DNA from: Oscillatoriales cyanobacterium M59_W2019_021 | GTDB lineage: Bacteria; Cyanobacteriota; Cyanobacteriia; Cyanobacteriales; Geitlerinemataceae | Direction of reading: 5' to 3' | DNA: 33,449 bases | NCBI GenBank assembly: GCA_015295945.1 | Contig: DVED01000060.1 | Span: forward strand, 1 to 33,449 | Part shown: positions 8,331 through 16,860 of the stretch, one piece after another | Layout: each line of letters begins with the position of its first letter | Numbering within the stretch: position 1 is the first letter of the stretch | The notes under the pieces: generated by a model | Told to the model about the DNA's origin: nothing | Seen by the model: only the letters and a program-made list of their open reading frames with translations | Database searches by the model: none | Made by a program: the position numbers and the translations under genes

Positions 8331-9263
8331 TTAGCAGTCGTAACCCAGTTCGGCTAAATTAATACTGATGAGTTTGCTGGTGCGTTGGTTGCTTTCGCGG
8401 AAGGAGTTGCCGACGGCTTTGGCGATCGTGTTTCGGAAATAGGTTTCGGCGCGATTGTGGTATTTTTGGGGTAAAAAGCGATCGACCAGTTCCGAAAGTT
8501 TGTAGCCGACGCGCCACGGGAAAGATCGAGGGGATTTGGGAGTTTCGGGAGGAACGCAAAATCCATTAATTTGTTGGCGAAACATCAGGGTTCCGGCTTT
8601 GAATCCGACATTTTTGGGAATGGGATGGGAGGTAAGTTCTCCTTTGGCTCCCGCGAAGTCGATAATGGTTTGGCTGGCAGCTTGGGGATCTTTGACGAGA
8701 GTTTCAAAAGGCAGCACTAAGACGTTATCCGCGCCAAAAAGTTGATGGTAATAGGCGATCGCCAAATCGTATTCAAAATAGTCGAGTTGACAAATCGCGC
8801 CGATACCGGGTTTGCGGGTTTCGCCAATTCCGATAAATCGGGACAGGGAAGCAGCATCTCCCCGGCGAATGGACTGGCGGTACGAGGACAAAATTTCGGA
8901 TTTTTGCTCCCGAATAACCATTAAGATTTTGGCTTCTGGAAAGGTGGCATTGAGGCGATCGGCAACATCTTTTCCCCAATACTTTCCTTCCACTTGATGT
9001 CCGATTAAAAACTCTTCGGAAATAACGGGAATTAAGTTGCGTTTTGCCGCATCTTGCAAGCCCAGATCGAACATTTGGCGAACTTTTTTGGCTGAGAAGC
9101 GAAACGCATTGGCGATAATAAATTGTTCGATCGACTCGTAGGAAGGCAAACCCCAAGGGGCATAAAATCCCGTTCGTTCGTCGTTAAATAGCGACTGTTG
9201 CAACCAAGTAGAGGCTGCTTTGGGATAGCCGATGTGAATGAGTGGTACTGGCAATATATTCAT
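8331..9263 (-). CDS. Sulfotransferase (PAPS-dependent), tandem copy 1
   Basis: A 310-residue sulfotransferase expected to move a sulfuryl group from PAPS onto a hydroxyl or amine. The 5'-phosphosulfate-binding loop GYPKAASTWLQ lies at 12-22. The 3'-phosphate-binding region VIREQKSEILSSYRQS lies at about 116-131, with R118 and S126/S127. It is clearly a paralogue of the next gene upstream: long identical stretches include GYPKAASTWLQ, APWGLPS, ANAF.FSA, YWGK.VADR and a shared GYDC C-terminus. I chose ATG at 9263, where homology begins. The 44-residue in-frame extension upstream runs into the neighbouring gene and has no counterpart in the paralogue. The acceptor is unknown, but the glycosyltransferases around it suggest a glycan or glycosylated metabolite. 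Confidence 0.88.
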   Translation of the reverse strand: MNILPVPLIHIGYPKAASTWLQQSLFNDERTGFYAPWGLPSYESIEQFIIANAFRFSAKKVRQMFDLGLQDAAKRNLIPVISEEFLIGHQVEGKYWGKDVADRLNATFPEAKILMVIREQKSEILSSYRQSIRRGDAASLSRFIGIGETRKPGIGAICQLDYFEYDLAIAYYHQLFGADNVLVLPFETLVKDPQAASQTIIDFAGAKGELTSHPIPKNVGFKAGTLMFRQQINGFCVPPETPKSPRSFPWRVGYKLSELVDRFLPQKYHNRAETYFRNTIAKAVGNSFRESNQRTSKLISINLAELGYDC

Positions 9264-9376
9264 TATCTTATGTTTTTTAAGAATTGGGTAAAGTTGATGC
9301 AATTCTTTACATTTTAATCGACCAAAATGCGATTTAAATGATAATGAGATCGACGGCGAATCTACAAAATTTGCAA

Positions 9377-10288
9377 TTAGCAATCGTAGCCCCAAGTTTG
9401 AAGATCGATGCCGATCGCCCGACTGGTATTTTGGTTACTTTCTCTGAAGCGATCGCCAACATTTTTCGCGATGAATTGTTTGAATTGGGATTCTGCGCGA
9501 TCGTGTCGTTCTTGAGGAATTAGGCGATCGCTGGCGGCAGAAATTTTCTGGGCGAGTCGCCAAGTTATCGGAGGTTTGTTGCCCGAGAAATCGCCCCCTT
9601 GACAGAAAAAGTTTAATTTGCGCCGCAGTTCTAAAGTTGCGCCTTTACAGCCGATATTGGCAGCGGATTGGGGGTAGTTTGGCTGTGCAGTTAAGCCGAC
9701 AAAGTGAAAGATTTTTTCAGCGAAATCTTGGCGGTTGTGTTTGAGGAGTTCAAAGGGCAAGACGAGGACATTTTCCGCGCCGAATAAGGTGTGATAGTAG
9801 GCGATCGTTCGATCGTATTCCAGATAATCTAACTGACACGGAGGTCCAAAACCGGGTTTGCGATCGTAAGCTCCGATAAACCGATCGAATGTCGTCGTTT
9901 CTCCCATTTTGATATGTTCGCGATAGGAGGATAAAATCGTAGCTTTTTGTTCGCGAATGACGATTAAAATTTTAGCGTTTTGGAAAGTAGCTGCCATGCG
10001 ATCGGCAACTTCTTTTCCCCAATAGCAGCCGCGAATCTGACTGCCAATTAAGGTTTCTTGAGAGATAACGGGAACTAAATTTTGACGTTGGGCTTCTTCT
10101 ACTCCAGAGGCAAAAGCTTGGCGAGCTTGTTCTGCCGAAAATTTAAACGCATTGGCAATTACAAATTGTTCGGTTGCTTCGCCGGAAGGCAGACCCCAAG
10201 GGGCAAAAAATCCAGCTTTTTCGTCCGAGAAAACGATGTTTTGAAGCCAGGTAGAAGCGGCTTTGGGATAGCCGACGTGGATGAGCAT
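9377..10288 (-). CDS. Sulfotransferase (PAPS-dependent), tandem copy 2
   Basis: A 303-residue paralogue of the adjacent sulfotransferase, by eye roughly half identical over the full length. The PAPS loop GYPKAASTWLQ is at about 6-16 and the 3'-phosphate site VIREQKATILSSYREH is conserved. The catalytic and cofactor parts agree closely with the other copy. The central stretch after the CQLDY.EYD motif and the region around residues 220-250 diverge most, which suggests different acceptors rather than redundancy. I chose ATG at 10288. The upstream in-frame TTG would add 11 residues encoded by low-complexity repeat sequence. The gene is 113 bp upstream of copy 1 and 53 bp downstream of the GT1-like gene. 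Confidence 0.88.
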   Translation of the reverse strand: MLIHVGYPKAASTWLQNIVFSDEKAGFFAPWGLPSGEATEQFVIANAFKFSAEQARQAFASGVEEAQRQNLVPVISQETLIGSQIRGCYWGKEVADRMAATFQNAKILIVIREQKATILSSYREHIKMGETTTFDRFIGAYDRKPGFGPPCQLDYLEYDRTIAYYHTLFGAENVLVLPFELLKHNRQDFAEKIFHFVGLTAQPNYPQSAANIGCKGATLELRRKLNFFCQGGDFSGNKPPITWRLAQKISAASDRLIPQERHDRAESQFKQFIAKNVGDRFRESNQNTSRAIGIDLQTWGYDC

Positions 10289-10341
10289 GGTAATCAGTGA
10301 TGGGTAATGGGTAATTGGCAAATCTTAAAAACTTACCTATC

Positions 10342-11466
10342 CTAGTTAATTTGATTTGCGCTTAGGGAGAAGTTTTGGGGAAGAGAAACTTCTGAAGTAT
10401 TTTTTAAGTTTAGGATTAGATTTGCGATCAATTGGGAAAACTTTCCTTGTTTGAAATAATCCGTATAAACTTGGCGAGCATTTTTGATAATGCGATCGGC
10501 TTTTTCCGGATTCTCCAAATAGTAGCGACACTTTTCTTCCAAATCGGCAAAATCCCAACGGACGGGAACGTAAGTTTCGCCGGGAATGAAAATATTCGGT
10601 TCGGTGTCGATATATTCCATCGATGGTTTCACCAATAAGCTGTCATAGCAAATCGCTTCAAAATCTCGCCAGCAAGTTTCTCCCCAACCAAACGGACTGA
10701 AGACGATACGACTGCCTTTTAATTCCCGTTCGTACTGACGGCGGGGGATAAATCCTTCTTCGGCAAATCGGGCGCTAGCTGCCAAGTTATAATTTTTTTC
10801 TAGCGGTTTTAATGCCTCAACTGCGGCGATGCGATATTCGCAGTACCACTCTTTTTGCTGTTGGGTTCCTAACGACATCCGGCAGAAGATATCGATATTT
10901 TTCGCATAAGTGTGGCGAAATCCAAATCGCGGCAGTAACTCGCGGCGGAAGCGGCGTGCCGTTCCCAAATTCCACCCCGTGGCAATTCGATGTTCGTAAG
11001 CTGGGGAAACTTGGGAACTGACCGACCATCCGTTCAGTTCGATTCCGGATTCGGCGATAGCGGCGATAAAGCGAGAACCGCCGATAAAGCCTTGTCGATA
11101 TTCGCTTAAATCTCGAGGACGCTGGCGTTTGAGAAATCGATCGACATAAGGCAAGACGTTAAAAAAGTTGCTGCTGGTTTGGGCAAACGGATCGACGAAA
11201 ATCAGTTTTCGGTTGGGTTGGTCTTCCCGAATTTCGCGGACGACTCGCTCGATATCGATCGCACTTTCTCGCCAGGAAGGAAAGAGGAAGACCGCATCGG
11301 AATTATCTTGTTGGCAGCCAAATTGAATGTCTGCCAAAGTTTCCGCACGGACGGATTTTAGCGTCATTCCGAATTGGCGTTTGAGTGAGTGGCATTCGTC
11401 GGTAAACGGTTCGCGTTGTGCGGCAACGATCGAATCTTCCGTCCCGCCAATGAGAAGGATGTTCAT
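10342..11466 (-). CDS. GT1/CgeB-like glycosyltransferase
   Basis: A 374-residue protein. Its C-terminal half carries the signature of GT-B glycosyltransferases of the CgeB/Glyco_trans_1_2 type: SPFGWGETCWRDFEAICYDS (257-276), then a short stretch with P281 and the EYID and E296 region, and a C-terminal helix pattern YYLENPEKADRIIKNA typical of these enzymes. The N-terminal half (MNILLIGG at the start) is a weaker Rossmann-like domain, as expected for GT-B. Donor and acceptor are unknown. It lies between the NRPS gene (79 bp upstream) and the sulfotransferases. The start codon ATG at 11466 immediately follows a heptamer array and has no Shine-Dalgarno sequence. Confidence 0.75.
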   Translation of the reverse strand: MNILLIGGTEDSIVAAQREPFTDECHSLKRQFGMTLKSVRAETLADIQFGCQQDNSDAVFLFPSWRESAIDIERVVREIREDQPNRKLIFVDPFAQTSSNFFNVLPYVDRFLKRQRPRDLSEYRQGFIGGSRFIAAIAESGIELNGWSVSSQVSPAYEHRIATGWNLGTARRFRRELLPRFGFRHTYAKNIDIFCRMSLGTQQQKEWYCEYRIAAVEALKPLEKNYNLAASARFAEEGFIPRRQYERELKGSRIVFSPFGWGETCWRDFEAICYDSLLVKPSMEYIDTEPNIFIPGETYVPVRWDFADLEEKCRYYLENPEKADRIIKNARQVYTDYFKQGKFSQLIANLILNLKNTSEVSLPQNFSLSANQIN

Positions 11467-11520
11467 GATTGGTTATTGGTTATTTGTCATTGGTCATTTG
11501 TCATTGGTCATTGGTGAGGG
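11467..11520. repeat. AATGACC/AATAACC heptamer array in the NRPS-GT gap
   Basis: On the minus strand this is a run of about seven heptamers of the AATGACC, AATGACA and AATAACC types, ending at the start codon of the glycosyltransferase gene. Each AATGAC unit carries an ATG. The same family lies upstream of sipA (22355-22389) and at the start of the GT2 gene near 8248. Confidence 0.8.
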
Positions 11521-11545
11521 GTTAATTCCCAATGACCGATAACAA

Positions 11546-14500
11546 TTAGCCGTCGAGGAGTGCGGTTTTGAGGTAGGCGTTTAAATGTTCTGCCATGATG
11601 CGGACGTTGGGTTCGCGCAGCATACTGGAATGACTGCCGGGAACGTCGAAAACGCGGACGTTTTGGGTGGCGCGTTTGCCCCAACCGAACAGGGGATCGC
11701 TGGTGTAGTCGATGCCGCGAATTTCGTTAATTTCGACTTCCGTGGCGCGAATGACGACCAGTTCTCCGTCGAATTGGCGTTGGGGAACGTATTCGGTTTC
11801 GGCGCAAGCGTAAACCGTACGGACGGGAATTTGTTGTAAGAATTTGGGGAGGGAAAGTTGTTTGGCGAGGCAATAGCGATATGCTTTCACCGCAACTTTT
11901 TCCCGCAGGATTTGGAGTTGGTTTTGAACTTGGTAAATCAGGAAGTTTTTGGCTTTATTTCCCACACGAAAGGCGATCGAATTGAGCCGTTCGGACCACT
12001 GAGACTGTCCCTCGGAGTTAAACGCACCCGAGAAGCTTTGCCATCGCTGTGCTGCCTGATTCCGTCGCGGTGCTTGCACGTCCACCGATTCCAGCAACGC
12101 CACCATCGCCACTTCTTCGCCTTCTGCTTGCAGGCGAGTAGCGATTTCGTAGGCGAGGACGCCACCCGCACACAACCCGCCGAGGAGGTAAGGTCCGTGG
12201 GGTCGAACGCTGCGAATGCGATCGAGATAGCGGGTTGCCATTGCCTCAATCCGGGTATCGACGATGGTGCATTCCTCCGTTGCCAGGGGTTGCAACCCGT
12301 AGACAGGGCGATTTTCGTCGAGATGCCGCGCGAGGTTGAGATACAGCAAGGTTTCGCCGTCGGCATCGTGGATCAGGAACCACGGGGTTTTGTCGCCGTT
12401 GGCTTTCAAGGTTACCAATACGTCTCGCGTCGTTTGTGCCGAGGGTGCGAGAATTGCCGCTAACTGTTCCAGGGTGGAAGATTCTACCAAGACTGAAAGG
12501 GGCAGCTTTTTGCCGAATTCCGCTTCGATTTGGGTAAACAGCCGGACGGCAAGGAGGGAATGTCCCCCTAAATCGAAGAAGCTGTCGGTGACGCTGACTT
12601 CTCGGTCTAAGTCGAGGACTTGACTCCAGATGGCTGCCAGTCGCTTTTCTGCGGGGGTGCGAGGGGGAACGATCGCTCCCGAGGTTTGTTGGACGGGAAT
12701 GGGTAACGCACGGCGATCGACTTTGCCGTTCGGCGTCAGCGGCAGTGCCGACAGGAAGACGAAGGCGGCGGCGGCGGGAACCATGTACTCGGGGAGTTGC
12801 GCTTTCAGGTAGGCGCACAAATCGTTTGCCGTGGTTGGACTGTTGGGTTGCAGAACCACATATGCGACTAACCGTTTGTCTCCCGGCGTGTCTTCTCGGA
12901 CCAGGACGATGCGATCGCCCACTGCTGGGTGTTGGGATAGTGCATCTTCGATTTCTCCCAGTTCGATGCGATACCCGCGAATTTTCACCTGATGGTCGAT
13001 GCGTCCCAAGAATTCGAGGTTGCCGTCGGGGAGATAGCGGACTAAATCGCCAGTTTTGTACAGTCGTCCTTCGTTGTTAAAGGGGTCGGGGATGAATTTG
13101 GTGGCGGTGAGTTCCGGACGGTTGAGATATCCCCGCGTGACGCCGACGCCGCCAACGTGCAGTTCGCCGGGAACGCCGATGGGAACGGGTTGCAAATAAC
13201 GATCGAGAACGTAAACTCGCGCGTTGTCGATGGGACGACCGATGGGCGGTTTGCGGCTGCCGTCGGTGCATCGGGCAATGGTGGCGCACACGGTGGTTTC
13301 CGTGGGTCCGTAGGCGTTGAAGAACAGGCGATCGGGCGCCCACTGTGCCACCAAGTCGGGCGAACAGGCTTCTCCGGCAACGATTAAGGATTTGAGGTGG
13401 GGCAACTCTACTTTGGGTAAAGCTGCCAGTGCCGACGGCGTTAAGGTGACGTGGGTGATTTGCCGTTCCCGGAAGACCCGCAGCAAGGGGGAACCGGGGA
13501 GCAAGTTATCTTTGGTTTCCAGGTACAAACACGCCCCGACGTGCAGTGCCATCACCACTTCGGAGATGGAGGCGTCGAAGCTGAAGGAGGAGACTTGCAA
13601 CACGCGGCTGTTGGCGTCTACTTGGAAGGCACGACTTTGTGCTTGGGCGAGGTTGCAAGTGCCGCGATGGGGAACCAGGACGCCTTTGGGTTTTCCGGTG
13701 GAACCGGAGGTGTAGATGACGTACGCGAGGTTGTCGGGGGTGGTGAGGGTTCCCAGATTCTCGCTGCCGAATCGGGAAATGGTATCCCACTGGCTATCTA
13801 AGTTAATCCGACAGACGTCGCACTCGGGCAGTTTGGCAACCAAGCGGCGTTGGGTCAGCAGGATTTGGATGCCCGAATCGGCGATCGCAAAGGCTAACCG
13901 TTCTTTGGGATAGGCGGGATCGAGGGGTAAATAGGCACCGCCGGCTTTGAGGATGCCTAACAGTCCGACGACCATTTCTAAGGAACGTTCGACGCAAATG
14001 CCGACGAGGGTTTCCGGACGAACGCCCAACGATCGCAAGTACCGGGCGAGTTGGTTGGCGCGATCGTTCAGTTGCCGATAGGTGAGGGTTTGTTCCCCGA
14101 ATGCTACCGCTAAGGCGTCGGGGGTGCGATCGACCTGTTGCTCGAAGACTTCGTGAATGCAACGATCGTGGGGGAACTCGGTTTGCGTTTGGTTCCACTC
14201 TATTAATAATTGCTGCCGTTCGCCATCGGTCAACAAGGGAAGTTGAGAAATGGGTTGTTGGGGATCGGTGACAATGCCGGATAGCAGCATTTGGAAATGC
14301 CCCGCCAACCGGGCGATCGTCGCTTCGTCGAATAAGTCGGTATTGTATTTAAAGTGGCAAACGACTGCATCATTGCCTTCAACCGCTTCTAACGTGAGGT
14401 CGAATTGCCCTTCTTGCTGGGGAAGGTTGTAGGGTTCGAGTTGCCAACTGCCCCACTGGACTGGATTTCCCACCCGCAGTTGGGTTAGTTCGCCCCAGTT

Positions 14501-15646
14501 TTGGCAAACGAAGGCAACTTGGAAAATGGGCGATCGACTCGGATCGCGTTTCAGTTGCAACCGTTCGACGATTAAGGGGAAGGGATAGTCACTATGGGTT
14601 GCCGCTTCGGTGAAGGTGTGGCAAACGCGATCTAAGACGGTCTCGAAGCTGGCATCCCCTGCCATCGCCACTCGCACGGGAACGGAATTGGTAAAGTTAC
14701 CGACAATGCCTTCTGCTTCGGGGTGGCGGCGATCGCGAATCGTCCCGACGAGAATATCTTCTTGTCCCGTATACCGATGCAATAACACCTGAAGCGTTGC
14801 CAGGAGTACGGTGTCAAGGGATGTCCCCCGGCAAGTTGCGAGTTCCTTCAGGTGTCCGGTCAGGTGGCGATCGAGCCGAATGGTGTAGGTTGCGCCCCGA
14901 TCGGTCTGTATTGGGGGACGCGGGCGATCGGTGGGAAGTTCCAGAACGGGTAATTCTCCGGCAAGCTGTTGCTGCCAGTAGTCTCCCAGTCGTTCTCCGG
15001 CATCGGTGGATAGTTGTTGTGCCTGCTCCCGAACGCAATCGCCATAGGTTTTCTCCAACACGGGTAAATCGACCGGCGTTCCTTCAACTTCGCCGCGATA
15101 TAGCTGTTGCCACTCGTCGAGGAGGATAGAGAGAGATCGATCGTCGCACACTAATAGATGCGCGGTGATGAGTAAGACGAAATCGCGATCGCCGCAAGTC
15201 CACAACTGCGCCCGAAATCCCGGTTCTCGTTCCAAATCGAACGGACGCCGATACGCTGTCACAAGGTCTCGCTCCAGTTGAAAATCCGTCCACTCCGTCG
15301 CGTCGGTTTCCCGAACGTTGACAAGGGGGCGATTCATGACTTTTTGTTGGGGATCGCTCTCGGTGTGGGAGACGATCGATCTCAAGCTGGGATGGCGATC
15401 GAGCAGTGCTTGAAAAGCCCGCTGCAAGGCGGTTACATCGAGTGGGGAACGGATGCGAGCGCTCGAGGCAGTGTGGTATGCCGAACTATCGGGTGCGTTC
15501 CGATACAGAAACCAAAGGGCTTGTTGGTTGTATGATAGAGAGTGGAAATATATGGTTTGGCGGGCTGATTCCTGAAGCTGCAACTTCGGGGTAGCCTGCT
15601 TTTTTTCGGGCGGTTTGTCCGCCACCCTTTCGGGAGTACAGGTCAT
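11546..15646 (-). CDS. Single-module nonribosomal peptide synthetase, C-A-PCP-TE
   Basis: A 1366-residue NRPS. The condensation domain (about 33-460) has AHLLVCD at 162-168 where HHxxxDG is expected: the second His is kept but the first His and the Asp are not. The adenylation domain (about 490-985) has A3 YTSGSTGKPKG, A5 NAYGPTE, A7 YKTGDL and A10 PNGKVDR (K975). Aligned by hand to GrsA, its specificity residues read D691 A692 S695 T734 I755 A757 A778 V786 C787 K975, which is one change from the GrsA/TycA phenylalanine type and, as I recall, matches tyrosine-type codes. The carrier protein has DLGGHSL (S1030). The thioesterase (about 1085-1366) has GLCAG with C1159 as the probable nucleophile, E1186 where SrfA-type TEs have Asp, and H1339. 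The start ATG at 15646 has GAGGAG 11 bp upstream. It heads the cluster of glycosyl- and sulfotransferases. No MbtH or PPTase gene is nearby. Confidence 0.93.
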   Translation of the reverse strand: MTCTPERVADKPPEKKQATPKLQLQESARQTIYFHSLSYNQQALWFLYRNAPDSSAYHTASSARIRSPLDVTALQRAFQALLDRHPSLRSIVSHTESDPQQKVMNRPLVNVRETDATEWTDFQLERDLVTAYRRPFDLEREPGFRAQLWTCGDRDFVLLITAHLLVCDDRSLSILLDEWQQLYRGEVEGTPVDLPVLEKTYGDCVREQAQQLSTDAGERLGDYWQQQLAGELPVLELPTDRPRPPIQTDRGATYTIRLDRHLTGHLKELATCRGTSLDTVLLATLQVLLHRYTGQEDILVGTIRDRRHPEAEGIVGNFTNSVPVRVAMAGDASFETVLDRVCHTFTEAATHSDYPFPLIVERLQLKRDPSRSPIFQVAFVCQNWGELTQLRVGNPVQWGSWQLEPYNLPQQEGQFDLTLEAVEGNDAVVCHFKYNTDLFDEATIARLAGHFQMLLSGIVTDPQQPISQLPLLTDGERQQLLIEWNQTQTEFPHDRCIHEVFEQQVDRTPDALAVAFGEQTLTYRQLNDRANQLARYLRSLGVRPETLVGICVERSLEMVVGLLGILKAGGAYLPLDPAYPKERLAFAIADSGIQILLTQRRLVAKLPECDVCRINLDSQWDTISRFGSENLGTLTTPDNLAYVIYTSGSTGKPKGVLVPHRGTCNLAQAQSRAFQVDANSRVLQVSSFSFDASISEVVMALHVGACLYLETKDNLLPGSPLLRVFRERQITHVTLTPSALAALPKVELPHLKSLIVAGEACSPDLVAQWAPDRLFFNAYGPTETTVCATIARCTDGSRKPPIGRPIDNARVYVLDRYLQPVPIGVPGELHVGGVGVTRGYLNRPELTATKFIPDPFNNEGRLYKTGDLVRYLPDGNLEFLGRIDHQVKIRGYRIELGEIEDALSQHPAVGDRIVLVREDTPGDKRLVAYVVLQPNSPTTANDLCAYLKAQLPEYMVPAAAAFVFLSALPLTPNGKVDRRALPIPVQQTSGAIVPPRTPAEKRLAAIWSQVLDLDREVSVTDSFFDLGGHSLLAVRLFTQIEAEFGKKLPLSVLVESSTLEQLAAILAPSAQTTRDVLVTLKANGDKTPWFLIHDADGETLLYLNLARHLDENRPVYGLQPLATEECTIVDTRIEAMATRYLDRIRSVRPHGPYLLGGLCAGGVLAYEIATRLQAEGEEVAMVALLESVDVQAPRRNQAAQRWQSFSGAFNSEGQSQWSERLNSIAFRVGNKAKNFLIYQVQNQLQILREKVAVKAYRYCLAKQLSLPKFLQQIPVRTVYACAETEYVPQRQFDGELVVIRATEVEINEIRGIDYTSDPLFGWGKRATQNVRVFDVPGSHSSMLREPNVRIMAEHLNAYLKTALLDG

Positions 15647-16860
15647 GGGGTAGAGATCTCCTCGTTAGAGCGGATTGAATTGTCTGAAGGTTCTGTGTTT
15701 TTTGAGTGGGGTGGATCGGTTCCACCGAGTTTAAAAGGCGATCGTTTCATGACTGGAACGATCGAAACTAGCTGCCTTCGATTGCCGGTTAGCGCAATGA
15801 TAAAAGACGAATGAAAAAGTGTTGCCGTTTGCATCGTATCGCGATCGGAACGATCGAGGTTGACAGCTAGAAATTTTAGGGAAAACCCAAATTGAAGTCC
15901 GTCTACCTTTATTTCGGAAGTAGGGGAGAATTTTTTCTGTAAATTTACTTTTTGTTACAATTGAGGGTCGAGTCACCTAACTTTGAAGTCACAGCCAATT
16001 GGGAAAGAGTGTCTGGGACGACGATCGATCTCGAATCATCGCGCCAACTCTAACCGGGCTATCGCTCGGTATGGGTCAAAAAATGACAGCGGTCAAATGC
16101 GTGTAGTTTTTAAGTGAATTGGGGGCTAACCGATGCAGCCCGATCGATACGAAACTAACGTGCCTGAATGCGATCGCACTCAAAAACTACGAATTCTTAA
16201 CCCAAATCACCTGCAACAGCACGATTGCAGCTTGGGAAGGCAAAATTTTAGAACTTCAAAGCACCCCGTCGATATCAGACTGTTAAATCTTCAGAAATCT
16301 CGAAAATTCAGCAACCTACAAACTTGAAACGCGGCACTAATAGGTGTCTTCGACTGAAAGCGATCGGATCGAAACTTAAAAGGGGCTTTGAGCGACTAGA
16401 AGAGCAGTGCGTTTTCATAATATATGCACCTAATAAAAAACGATTTAAAGCAGGAAAACGAAGTTCAAAGCAATGCCAATCTTATAAAACAAAGTGGCAA
16501 CTCTCTAAAGCAACTCACAAGTTGGGACTTTTATTATTTTTATAATTGCCCTAAAATCCACAACTTCGATCGAAGGATTCCAAAGATTAGAAAAGGATTT
16601 CAATACCTGGTTCCTCGAAGTACTCTGTAAAGTAACATACCCCCTCTAAACAATGCCAGAGTTTATACAGATCTTTACTGAAACTTTAATTACGGAGCAA
16701 ATTTGGTAAGAATTTACCCCCTTAATTTTACTTGTGCTTTAAAATTTGAGACAAATGTTACGAAGTTCTACGGAGATCTTCGGACGAGTCCAAATCGCTT
16801 TTGCCCTCTGGGCGGTGATTTCTTCTCCTCAAATGCTACTTTGATAAAGTTTTCGTACAG
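15647..16860. other. Long non-coding region upstream of the NRPS
   Basis: About 1.2 kb between tenA (which ends at 16861) and the NRPS start, both on the minus strand. It is more AT-rich than its surroundings and free of the heptamer arrays seen elsewhere. The short reading frames in it have atypical composition and no recognisable motif. A small hairpin, CGATCGTT (15739-15746) with AACGATCG (15757-15764) around a 10-base loop, lies about 95-120 bp upstream of the NRPS start. I see no tRNA or recognisable riboswitch. It is presumably the NRPS leader and promoter region plus decayed sequence. Confidence 0.5.

Noticed and set aside
9264-9395. 44-residue N-terminal extension of the first sulfotransferase
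   Set aside because: It runs into the end of the neighbouring paralogue and has no counterpart in it. The PAPS loop is at the normal distance from the ATG at 9263.
16133-16545. Two short plus-strand frames (64 and 73 codons) in the NRPS upstream region
   Set aside because: They have no ribosome-binding site, no recognised motif and a composition typical of random AT-rich sequence. I left this stretch as non-coding.
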